Source of the DNA: Tubiluchus corallicola
Lineage: Eukaryota > Priapulida > Priapulimorpha > Priapulimorphida > Tubiluchidae
DNA: 60,000 nucleotides
Reading direction: 5' to 3'
Assembly (NCBI GenBank): GCA_030141605.1
Contig: JAQGDQ010000234.1
Location: forward strand, 126,001-186,000
Part shown: positions 23,201 through 35,354 of the stretch, piece after piece
Layout: the number at the start of each line of letters is the position of its first letter
How positions within the stretch are numbered: the first letter of the stretch is position 1
Translations under genes and position numbers: made by a program
Notes under the pieces: model-generated
Seen by the model: only the letters and a program-made list of their open reading frames with translations
Databases searched by the model: none
What the model was told of the DNA's origin: nothing

Positions 23201-24064
23201 CAGTAGGCGCCACTTAATAGACTCACTTTGGAATGAAATTAACCGACTTATTTAATTAGCCAGTGGGTGTAGCATGTTACTACTGTAGAAGTATGAGTCA
23301 TCACTCTTCAGCTTAGTATGCACTACAAGGCTTCAAGTACGTTCTAGAATCGAATTAATTTCAAATTTATTATGCGCAATTATTTGAGAATACTAGTAAA
23401 AATTGCACAAGTATGATTATTACTACTAAAAATCACAAGAATTGTCCAAGCTTAATTGCTTCATATCTTATATTGATAAAAACATTGGAAAAGTGTTGCT
23501 CGGCGTGCTGTATATACATTTACTAGTCACCTATGCAAAACAACTAGTCACCTAGTGCTAGAGCTGCAGTTGGCGATAACCCTGTTTCCCCTGCGAAAAG
23601 CAGCAGGAGCGTCAAAAGCAAGCCTCTGGGCAAGTGATTAAATGTTTAGCTTCCAGAAACAAGGTTAGCTGCGGTGGATGAGCGGGTGGCAGATTCAAAG
23701 CAAAACTGCTACGCTAGCATATTAGCGCAAGATATTCAAACATGCTTACAAAGCTGTACTTACTATGAGTGTTTCTACATACATTGTAGTGCACAAAAGT
23801 GGCGTAGAAATTACACAAAAGCAGTAAAAGCTCTATGGTCACAGAAGCGCCTTATTTGAAGGTCACCTTTATTTGGTCACACACAAGTGTCTTATTCACA
23901 TAAGTACGTGAACGAAAAATATAGAGTTAATTATGCGGATTTATTTGAGTCAATTGCCGATAGTTTTTACGTACATTTGAATAGAAACTTCCCATACCAG
24001 ACATTTTTGAGTCAATTAAGCAACTGAGTCTATTAACCGCAAGTCTCATAAATGGTGCCTAGTG
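23201..24064. mobile_element. 864-bp DNA transposon copy with CAGTAGGCGCC / GGTGCCTAGTG ends
   Basis: The left end is CAGTAGGCGCCACTTAATAG and the right end, inverted, is CACTAGGCACCATTTATGAG, matching at most positions. TA flanks both sides (23199-23200, 24065-24066), as in Tc1/mariner-type insertions. The word GAGTCTATTAACCG near the right end is close to an internal copy of the terminal repeat. No transposase frame survives. A second, left-truncated copy lies at 15048-15395, so this is a repeated family. Confidence 0.8.
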
Positions 24065-24412
24065 TAGTAACATTTTGAGTGAAAAACAGAGATTCAAGGA
24101 TTTGTTCCAAGTAAATTAAATTGTTATAGATATCTTTTTGCAATTATTACATGCAAATGGTAACAGATTGAAGATGATGTTATCATCTGTCACTAACACT
24201 GACATTGTCAGCATTTTATAAACATAACGTGCATTTGTTTTTAAAATTACGCTCAAATAAATAAAAACGTGTCCATAGCACATATCCACAGTTGGCTTAC
24301 AAAGTGAGATATTTACCATAGTACCGTTACAGCAACATATTTTGTGCTCACAGATTAGTACCACAGTCATTTTAAGTATCCATCACAACAGATAAGATGT
24401 TAAATGAGAATG

Positions 24413-27400
24413 CTATACAGGCTGCATTTCTAAATCAAATGATTCTTCCTCTGTTGCTCCTTCGACTGGTCTCATCACGGCAGCATGAATTCCAATGAAG
24501 ACAAATGAAGCCCCTAGAGAGTAACAAAAGATTTGCAGTTGCACTCACACAAAGTCAATTAAGTTGGTTTACCGTGTGATATGTACCAGCCAGCTATGAC
24601 TAGTATGCTACCAGGTAAGTGAAGCCAACAATTTTGAATGCAGTGGGCATTCATATATTAAACTGTTTTGTCATTGACATGTGTAAATGTTTAACTCATT
24701 TATAGCTTTCTTGTTCTCCACATTTTTTTATTCAACATTTATTTAATATAAAACATGCTTTACAAATTACAAAAACCAAGACATTTACAATAACATAAAC
24801 AAATATTAGCATTAATTGTCAATGAATGAATGAATGCAATTGGTTGCAATCAGTAAATATGCATTGACTACACTCTGGCAATTTTGGTTGTTCAGTAAAT
24901 CTTTAGAATATATGTTTCAAAGGTAACCAACTAGCTTCAACTTTTTCTAGCATCCCAAGGTTGTCACCTGCATATTTCTTCATCTTATACATATATTTAA
25001 TACTATAATAGCTCACTGCATTATTAAAATTCAGTGTTTGTACTATTAAAATGGTCTTATTTAAATGTAAAAAATTTTTATATGGAAACTCCAAAAATTA
25101 CAATAGATTTATCGATTTCTAGTGCATTACTTGTACTTTGCACCCACTATTGTTTGCAATGTTCCCATATGAGTTTTGCTTTATTACAATTCCACAGAAT
25201 ACGTAATATGGTTTCTGTTTCCGAATTGCAAAAATGTCAGAATCAACTTTATTGATTTTGAATAGAAAATCTTTTGTGGGTAGTATTCTGTGCAGAACAC
25301 TAAACTGATAATTGCGTATTTTTGGAACTTTTGTACATCTGAAAGGAAGCAGATACGCGTTTTTCCAATTTATATTATAATTTATGAATTTTTCTTCCCA
25401 TTTCAGTTCAGAAATTGGCGGAAGACTTTTTTGAGTTAATAACTTTTTATACACTATCGATGTTTTAAAGTCACCTTGTGATACAAGTTTTTTACTTTCG
25501 CGATTGTCAGTTTCCACTCTGCACATTTTATCACCCGTATTTCGAATATCATTTCGCCAGCTATTTGGAATTGCACTGACAAGACTGTAATATTGAAGAA
25601 AATCAACTTCAATTGCAAATTGCTAATGAACTGATCACGTGACATTATAGTTCTTGTTCTTCACATACTAACACAGAAGCTGCTAATCCAATACATACTA
25701 ACTAGGCAGCATTTTTATCTAAATGACGCTAACGGGATTCAAACAACAAAAGTTTCTTTTTATTTTGTGATAATACTGTGTGCTAATTACCTATGATCCA
25801 GAATATTGCAGAACCAGCTCCTGCTATCCAGAACAAAGGGAATGAAGCTATGGCAACAGCTATATATTGTTGAGCAACTGTAATCTCATAACCTGTAAAT
25901 AAGACCATTTAGTAAACCCTTGTTACAACAGATTGCGTTACAATGGATTATTTCTATGTAGCCAAATATATCGTTTGTTTGGATTAGACTGATTAAGTGT
26001 GCTATATGCTGGCACATGTCCTGACTAGAATTTAGTAAACCCTTGTTACAACAGATTGCGTTACAATGGATTATTTCTGATGTAGCCAAATATAGGGTTT
26101 GTTTGGATTGGACTGATTAAGTCTGCTATGCACATGTCCTGGCTAGAATTTCAGACCAGAAAGCAATAAAGCCATAAAACAGTGCAGATTATATGAGGTG
26201 ATTAGTCTTTCAATCCCTATATTTCCTTCATTCTATTGACAGTACCAATGCATGCATACATTGTGTCTTATTCGTTGCTTTCCAGGCCATTATAATTAAC
26301 TTGCTATTGCAGACTATCATACTGGACTTTTTCACCTCACTCTCTTTTTAAAATGAGGGTTTACTACAGTCAAACCTCTTTTTACCGCCTGCTTTGGAAG
26401 TGCTAAAAATTGGCATAGCGAGCTTTGGCATTATAATAAGGTACATTAATACAAACGTGTATGCAAATATAGACATTTTGTTTTGCTAAAAATTTGGGCA
26501 TTCTGTGACGTTGGTATTACAAAGCGGGGCGTTAAAACGAGATTTGACAGTATTATCAGTTAACAGAAAAATGTGCATCCTGGCCTAACTTAAATTAGTT
26601 ACACAACACTATGAAGCTGCATGGATGACAAAGAAAATAAAAAAATCAGAAAATGAGCTGTATATATAATTACATATTTTTCCTATACACCATTCGAGAT
26701 AATACATACCCATTAAGTGAATTCTTCTATCTTTATTCTTTATATGTATGATGTAACAAGCCCCAACACAAGCGGCAAGTGCAATCAGTAATAGTGGAGA
26801 CGTAAGTCTGAAATAAAGCAGGTGTTTCACAATAACGTACAATTAATACAATTAATCAATGAGAGAAGCATGGTTTCGGTGCATAAGAGATGCATGAGTG
26901 AAAACCCACCAATTTGATCCAGTTAACAGCGTGGATGTACAGGACACTTGCAGTGTGCAGCATTTGGTAAGTCCACATGCCTAATGTAGTTTTATAGGTA
27001 TTCCTGAGTTGTAAGACGAGGTTGTACAAATTCTAAATGTCTTCGATTAAGCAGTATATAACAGAGCCGTGATAGGTTAGTAGTTAGTAGGTTAGTCTCT
27101 TGTTCAGACAACTGTCAGATTTATATGTTCATGCTTTAAGTCAATATACATCTACAAAGTTTTCAAATTCTTAATATAGCAAGAATGACACCAATTTGTT
27201 AAATATCCCATAACTATGATAACAAAATCATTGCTTGGGATACTGTGAGATGTTTCACAAAAATTCAGCTTTAAAAAGCTTTTAGTGAAATATACTTACA
27301 TACAATACAGCATTAGGACTAGGAATACGCAGAGGTAATTGCTTTGAAAAAATTCAACATTTTTCAGAGTACGCTTCCCGAGGTCGGACAAGCTGCTGGG

Positions 27401-27697
27401 GAATTTGATTCTGTTTGTGTTGACAAACTGCCTCCAAGAACGCAGACCCTCTCGACGATGGTGAAGCCACTCCTTAGGTGTCATGTTTGACAAAAATTTC
27501 GTCTTACTAAAGGATAAAAATGTACACAGTGCAACTGTATATAGTATTCATTAATAAAAAGATACAAGACAATCAATAAGAAGTAAAATCAAACATTTTT
27601 CAAATGGAGTTACCTACTGGGTCTTTATTTACCTTACAGACCTTGCTTCATTATTTGATGAATGAATGTTTCCACCGAGGAAAATTTCTTCTTCCAT
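24413..27697 (-). CDS. RABAC1: PRA1 family protein 1 / prenylated Rab acceptor
   Basis: Five exons on the minus strand, 27633-27697, 27300-27506, 26710-26807, 25791-25892 and 24413-24513, join in frame to 190 residues, close to the roughly 185 of vertebrate RABAC1. The conserved pre-membrane block LKNVEFFQSNYLCVFLVLML leads into a first hydrophobic pair (TSPLLLIALAACVGACYIIH). A second pair holds FPLFWIAGAGSAIFWIIG and FVFIGIHAAV. The tail ends EMQPV, where the vertebrate protein has a near-identical acidic QMEPV-type end. PRA1 is a four-pass Golgi/ER membrane protein that binds prenylated Rab GTPases and acts in their membrane delivery and vesicle traffic. The start at 27697 was chosen because only a donor at 27632 keeps phase with exon 2; using the GT five bases earlier would put a stop at the join. 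Intron 4 has been invaded by a LINE fragment and intron 3 by a MITE and a tandem duplication. Confidence 0.93.
25000..25640 (-). pseudogene. L1/Tx1-like LINE ORF2 C-terminal fragment in RABAC1 intron 4
   Basis: The minus strand encodes VPKIRNYQFSVLHRILPTKD followed by FLFKINKVDSD. This W/C-x-K-I-R-N-x-Q-F-x-L-L-H-R-I-L-P-T-N block is typical of the region after the RT domain in L1/Tx1-type elements. Upstream in another frame, YYSLVSAIPNSW also fits these elements. Frameshifts and stops break the frame. It is in the same orientation as the host gene. Confidence 0.75.
25908..26152. repeat. 123-bp tandem duplication in RABAC1 intron 3
   Basis: Two adjacent copies begin TTTAGTAAACCCTTGTTACA at 25908 and 26031 and differ by scattered substitutions and small indels. 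The first copy starts only about 15 bp from the exon 4 acceptor. Confidence 0.85.
26367..26550. mobile_element. CAGTCAAACCTC-type MITE, near-complete copy
   Basis: It begins CAGTCAAACCTC and ends GAGATTTGACAG, an imperfect inverted terminal repeat, and TA follows the right end. It is about 184 bp long with no coding potential and shares several blocks with the truncated copy at 7124. The ends place it near the pogo/Tigger group, as for 1829-2307, but the interior differs. Confidence 0.75.
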
Positions 27698-28419
27698 TTT
27701 ACAGTTTGTACCAATCTAGTGTTTTACATGCAGTACGACCTTTTAGGCAATTCTACTTCTCTAGTACTAAATGCAGGTCGATGCTGCCCAACTAAATAAC
27801 CTAAACAAAGTAAAACAATAAATTGTAAAAAATGTCTGAACAACAAAAGATCACATAAACATACGGAAATTAATATTATTTATAAAATTATAAGATCTTA
27901 CAGCTCTACGAAATTTCTTTTGCTATAAATTGGTTTATTTAAACCACTTGGCACTCTGCAGAAACATCACTTTTTGAATAACATTGCTTCCTAAACTACA
28001 CGACAGACTTGAGGAACTACTTGGGAAGTTTACTATTCTGGCAGGAATTATTTGCCTCCAGCTAGGCTTTTATATAACCACGCTATTAAACACAAGTGTC
28101 TTCATTGGTGTTGCTTAATGTTTGGAAGCCGATTTTCAGGCAGCTAGAGCATATACTAATGGGAATATGCAAGACCTGATTACCACCAGCGATGCAAAGC
28201 ATTCTGGATTGATCATCATCAATAATCTCGTTTATGATTTGTAGATATCCATGGTATCTGGTGTGAAACTTCACCAAACATATGTTTCACAAGGAAAATT
28301 GCCACAACTTAAACTCTCTAAACAAAGTTGAAGTAAAATTTGGGGGTGTCTAGACACATTGATTAATGTAGCACACAGCAATTTAATGTAATAACTTTTT
28401 CAAATTACTAACGAACTGC
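27698..28419. other. 5' flank of RABAC1
   Basis: AT-rich stretch upstream of the RABAC1 start codon on the minus strand. It may contain a 5' UTR exon, but none could be placed because no conserved sequence guides it. No promoter element was recognised. Confidence 0.35.
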
Positions 28420-28695
28420 AACATTAATATTTAAATGTACAAAAATAAATTGTTAAATTTAACAAAATGACCATTAAAAAGTTATTATTAGTTTTACCTA
28501 GCGCGTCGTATAGAATCGTACGAACCTCCAATACTAAAATTTACACGTTACTGAATCAATCAATCAGAATTAGTCCTGTACTTCCGCAAAACTTTCGCCA
28601 TCTAGTGGCTGTTAGATGACATATTTCGCAATTGTTAACCGGATATGTTCATATTACCATGTACTACCCCAGGAATCTGGCAAATGGTTATCACA
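28420..28695. repeat. interspersed repeat, copy A
   Basis: Shares long blocks with 29168-29445: AATAAATTGTTAAATTTAAC, AAAATGACCATTAAAA, TCAATCAATCAGAAT(T/C)AGTCCT, ACTTCCGCAAAACTTTC and TACCCCAGGAA. The copies differ by substitutions and indels and lie in direct orientation about 750 bp apart, which fits an old local duplication or two copies of a short element. Confidence 0.75.
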
Positions 28696-29167
28696 CTGAT
28701 GAACTAGTGTTTGAGGAAGAGGTATGAAATGGATCACCTGCCTATATATGTACATAACACACACACGCATATATATATATGTCATTTCACATATGTATCT
28801 CATATGAAATGAGGTACCTTAAGAAGACAGGATGATTTTTCATGTACTACCCCATTTTCAAATCCGACAAAAAGTGTACACCTTAACGCAATTAATACTA
28901 CAAAAGCGTTTCTGATATTATTATAAATTGAAAACTTAATTAGTGGCGGGCAAGCCCAACTATAGATAGCACCACAAACTAACATAATTTTCAACAGCAA
29001 AAGTATTCCACGAGCATATTGCACATGTTTGCAAATGCGAAAGTTGAAGTACAGTGCTACTGTGAGATATTCAATGTGTTGTACTAAAACTAGACAACAC
29101 CAGGGTACAGTCTAAGTAATAACATCACACTTTAGTCAACTGGAGAACATAATGCATTTATAGAGTA

Positions 29168-29445
29168 CATGTGCAACATCAATATTTTAAATGTACAATA
29201 AATAAATTGTTAAATTTAACAAAATGACCATTAAAAGGTTGTTATTAATTTACCTAGCAAGCTATAGAATCGTATAGATACGTGCACGAATAGCCCAATG
29301 CTGTGAAATTTATATGCTACTGCATCAATCAATCAGAATCAGTCCTTTACTTCCGCAAAACTTTCTGTTAGGTGACATTTTTCGCAAAACTGTTAACATT
29401 AAATATTTATATTATCAAGTAATACCCCAGGAAGCTTGTAAATGG
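29168..29445. repeat. interspersed repeat, copy B
   Basis: Partner of 28420-28695 in direct orientation. It lies just left of the GT tract at 29521. The pair has no clear inverted termini, so a segmental duplication is as likely as a mobile element. Confidence 0.75.
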
Positions 29446-29516
29446 CTATATGTTTTTAACATATGCACCTCATGTAAACTGCATGTAACTGCGAAGAACT
29501 AGTGGCGCAAACGTGA

Positions 29517-31132
<1,616 letters not shown>

Positions 31133-32075
31133 TGTTGGGAGCCGTTTGGACCACTGCGCCAAGTAGACCAATTGGTCTACTTGGGCTAGCCCAAGTAGAC
31201 CGCGGTCTACATGGGAGCCCAAGTAGGACACTAGAGACAGGTCGTGAATTCAGTCGTTAAGTGTACTGACACCGTCCGTTGTGCTTGTTTATGTAATAAT
31301 AATAATTAAAAACGTTAATACACGTTGAATAATTTATTATACATCTAATAAAATAAAAGAATTTTATTCTGAGCTGGTAGAACGGACAATATTAAATTTG
31401 GTTTCGATATTAATGTTGTTGAAGTAAAAAAACCCCACTTTTTTGCGAATTCAACATTTGTTTAAGGTATATCATTTTTGATTTTGTCTCACTTTACAAA
31501 CAGGTGATCCGTTTCACTACCTCTTGGGCAAATAATTGTTTTCTTATAAGAAAACGTTCTAGCGATCTATGTGTCCTACATGGGCTAGCGAGCCATGTAG
31601 GACAGTGGCCTACATGTTACAATACTACTGATAATATTAAAACTAATTATCCTTGCTTTTCTTAAATGTTAAAAATTACTTTTTGGTGTTGTGAAGGCTT
31701 AGCAGCATCTGTCTCATTTTTAAATTTGCAATTATTTCTGTAATAACTGTGTGCAGAATTTCTCTTTTTAAAGCATTAGATACTAGGTTTAATGTTATGA
31801 TATATTAATGGAGTTCATCATAATGATGAAATTATTGTAAGAAATGCATTGGTAAATTGCCAAGGAATATCCATTTCTAAAAGAAATTTTGTTTTATGCT
31901 TTATTATGTCATAACAATACTTATAAACAATGGTAATATAAACTGGAAACAAGTTTTGCCAGAGCAAGTTTCTCGACAAAAATCGCTAGTGTCCTACTTG
32001 GGCTGCCCATGTAGGACACTACTTTTAGCGCATCAAGTGGTCTACTTGGCGCAGTGGTCCAAACGGCTCCCAACA
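31133..32075. mobile_element. Ginger-like non-autonomous DNA transposon with 5-bp target duplication
   Basis: The element starts TGTTGGGAGCCGTTTGGACC and ends with the reverse complement; the terminal inverted repeat is perfect for about 38 bp. ATGAT stands directly outside both ends (31128-31132 and 32076-32080), a 5-bp target duplication. TGTnR-type termini with 4-5 bp duplications are described for Ginger elements, whose integrase is related to that of LTR retrotransposons. The 943-bp body has no reading frame of note but carries clusters of inverted 11-mers (GGTCTACTTGG and a GTCCTACATGG relative) next to both ends and in the middle (31577-31610). A solo LTR would also start TG, end CA and have a 5-bp duplication, but would not have a 38-bp inverted repeat. 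Confidence 0.75.
31160..31201. repeat. nested perfect palindromes inside the Ginger-like element
   Basis: CCAAGTAGACC, AATT, GGTCTACTTGG, GCTAGC and CCAAGTAGACC follow one another, so two perfect palindromes (26 and 28 bp) overlap by sharing the middle 11-mer. The same 11-mer, slightly altered, recurs further in. Paired recognition sites for a transposase are the simplest explanation. Confidence 0.9.
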
Positions 32076-34915
32076 ATGATTTCGTTTTAGATTTACCGCA
32101 GGACGCATTTGACAAATAACTGATATAAAAATTCATGAAAAAAGCCGCGATAATTTGATTGAACACAGGGTGAGAGAAAAGGGTTTACAATTATGGAAGA
32201 ATAGATTGTCAGAATGTTGTCCTGGCTGCTTTTACTTTTAGGTATAATTATAAAGGGAATAAAACAAAGTCCTCTTACGAAACATGAATGAATGACATGT
32301 ATGATTCAGAACTGTTGGTTATAGCAAAGGCTGGTGCACTGGAGTCAATTGAAAATCCCTTGTATAAAGTGAAGATAAATGAGAATGATAAGACATTTAA
32401 TTGTATTTGGTTTTGTTAATTTGCAACATTTAAAATTGACTACACAATTTTCTCCCCCTTTGTTTATGTAAAGTCACTAACAGGAAACACCAAAACTGCA
32501 CAGGTTTAGGCAAAATAAACTATTTTATTCAAAATAGTAAGGAAGTTTCATAGCAACAGACTCATCAGCTAAAGGTGGTAATGTTACCGCTGGCTTACAA
32601 CAGGAAAGCCCAGATTGGGCGGAGGCTAACAGTTAAGTAGTAATGTCTACGTCACAAGTAGGGTGTAACCAATGTGACAGAAAGGAGTGTTGGCACAATT
32701 GAAGCCATAGTGCTCTTACATTTATTTGTAACATTTTTTCATTTGTTGCATTTCTGATTGAACTGAATTATTTACTTGCTTTTTTGTTGTTATTTTGTTT
32801 ATTCACTAGATATATGATTTGCTTCCTTTTTGTTCATTTGCTACATTCAAATTTAATTTCAATTTTTGCTTGTTTTTTCTTTATTATAGCTATATTCATA
32901 AGCTAACTGCATTATTTGCTTTCTTTGTGTTTATTTTCTATATTATGATTTAACTGCATTACTGTTTGCTTTTGTTCATTTACTACATTTAAAATTTACT
33001 GCATAATTTTCTTACCTTCTGTTCATTTGTTACATTTATGATTTAACTACATTTTGTTCATTTGCTGCATTTGTGATTTAACTCCATTATTTGCTTGCTT
33101 TTTTGTTGTTGCATTCATGACTTAACTGCATTTTGTTCATTAGCTGCATTGTTTGCTTGCTTTTTTCGTTGTTACAATCGTGATTTAACTGCATTTTGTT
33201 CGTTTGTTATATTTAAGATCTAATTACATATTTGCTGTTTAACCGTAGATTCTGCTTTAAGCTATTCTTAAATTATATAGGGGTGGCTGACTTGATGACC
33301 TCCTGTTCTTTCACCACCTCATCTCTGCACAGTTTTACAGAATTTGTTGTAATTGTCTTATGGACATAGTATTGGAGATGAATAAACTTTTGAATTTAAT
33401 TGAATTGAAGAGTAAATGTGGTTCAGAGATAGAAAAAAGAAAGGAAAATGAAAGAAGAATGGTTTCGTGGGAAGGAGTTTCTGATGATCCGAATAAATTG
33501 GATTTCATTTCAGAATATTGATATGGTTAAAAAATTACTATGTGATATAGCTTAATGAAAAAAAACATGTCAAAGCTTGTGTGCATTAAGAAAACGTTTT
33601 TCTTTTTCAACCAAGTAGCAATTTTATACTAACAGCTCACCTTGATACAAAAAGGTTTAAGGCTCGGAACTGAATTTCTATTTAAAATCTTAAAGATTGA
33701 ACATTTACAAATTGCAATATAAAGACGGGTGTAATACAATATACTAACGATTATAGTAACATCAGAGTATGGAGCTTTCATAAAAAATATTTACTTTTTA
33801 AAGCATTACTGTATTGAACCCTGAACCTGTGCCCTCAACCTGTCCTTAAAGAGATTTAAAGTTGGTGCGCTAATGACACTAAATTATTACAACTGTTACA
33901 AGCAATTTTTCAACTGTTTTTTGACCATTAAGGACAAAATTTAGGTCTGAATTCAAATCAGAAAGCTTTTTAACCAGAAAATTAACTAATTTTCATCAGC
34001 TAACCTTTATACATTACCCCGTATAATTCTTTGCCTATTCAAACTGGTTTACCACGAGGAATCACTGACCAAACAAAATACAGCAAGGTGCACTAGCTCC
34101 AATTTACATGTTGACATACTTCTGCCAAAGACAATCAGGTCAACTGATTACAGCTAAATTTTGTTGCACTATAATCCACCTTTGTTGCACGTGACTTTTT
34201 AAGCCTAGAACAAAATGAGTTACAACGTTTGAAAATGAGTTCATTCATCAGTTTTGTTCTCAAGAAACGTATTTCGTTTTTCCTAAAAAGTTGCAAGAAA
34301 AATGAATTGCAATATGTTGTCATGAAGCTCAGTACATTAAACTACTTGTGTACATTGTTATCGTCTACAGTTCAATTTTGGTGGCTGAAACAGTTGAATG
34401 TAAGGATGCATTATAAAAAATGAATATAGTTAAGAACATTGGTTAATTCTGATGAGAATAGAGGTGCATGTAAAGTAATGTGTTTCACAAACAACTATTA
34501 AAAGTGGCTGGTATGCGAGAGAAGGGAGAGAGAAGCCGACGTGAAACTGCTTGGCATGGTCGTAGTCAATATCGCTCAATATGATAGTGTAGGCACATTT
34601 CTAATGTATGAGACTGTTGAACTGTAATGCCTCTTTCCCAAATCTGTACAGCATATTCAGTAACAGATCTTGCTAAAGGTATACACTCACACACACAAGT
34701 GTATGCCCACATGCGCACACACACACACACACATATGTATATGTAATATATATATGTTAGGTTATTTGTGCTGAAACCAGCTTTTTTAAGTTGGTTAAGA
34801 AAATGCAATAATTTAGCCGCTTATAGATTCATTGTGTGCATTATTCCACTTTAGATCATTTTCCTAAATGGTTATGCTTTACAATTTACAGCTGCTGATA
34901 CGTTCACTGTTTGAA
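32076..34915. other. spacer with retroelement-like tails and degenerate T-rich repeats
   Basis: Three things stand out. At about 32500-32700 the minus strand carries text with a CTGATGA...GAAAC arrangement (32545-32568). At about 32740-33240 a degenerate T-rich repeat cycles through TTTTGTTCATTTGCTGCATT- and GTGATTTAACTGCATT-like units. At about 33380-33410 AATAAA followed by TTGAATTTAATTGAATTGAA looks like a retrotransposon 3' tail. A CA-rich microsatellite lies at about 34680-34735. No gene was recognised. Confidence 0.5.
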
Positions 34916-35206
34916 TTATTCTTTATAATGGGGAACAATAGCTGTATTACTTTTTGTGAAATTGATTAACATTTCTTTAGTTTTCAAACAATTAACGTAA
35001 AGATGATTTTGATTAGACCACTGGAGGACTTGAAAAGCTGCATTCTTGCAAGTTGAGCTATTATCAGTATAACTGCAAATTTCTGTCAAAGTAGTATCAT
35101 CTACACATTTAACATTTTTAATCAAAGTGTCAAAATAATTCATCCCATGAGGGTACCTTGAATAAACCTCCATTAAATGAATATATTTTATTAAGATGCT
35201 TTTCAA
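34916..35206 (-). pseudogene. LINE reverse-transcriptase fragment just upstream of LDH
   Basis: The minus strand reads KCVDDTTLTEICSYTDNSS, where VDD is the RT catalytic core, followed by QWSNQNHLYVNCLKTKEMLI, the conserved helix-and-strand region after it. In another frame just upstream, QGTLMG is the usual P-Q-G-T-L-x-G block, so a frameshift separates the two. It is a short dead piece, in opposite orientation to LDH and only about 150 bp from the LDH start codon. Confidence 0.8.
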
Positions 35207-35354
35207 ATCTTTTGCATTTCAGGGACATCTTAGTATAATTTCATTGCTGATATTATAGGCAAAAGGTGCAATTTTTGTTTAAATTTAATTTTAATTGTAG
35301 TCTTCTTAACCTAGCTATTTAATGAAATGTCACTTGCTTGTTATTTGAACTAGC

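Noticed and set aside
31133-32075. Solo LTR interpretation of the TG..CA element with 5-bp duplication
   Set aside because: A 38-bp perfect inverted terminal repeat with subterminal palindromes is not a property of LTRs.
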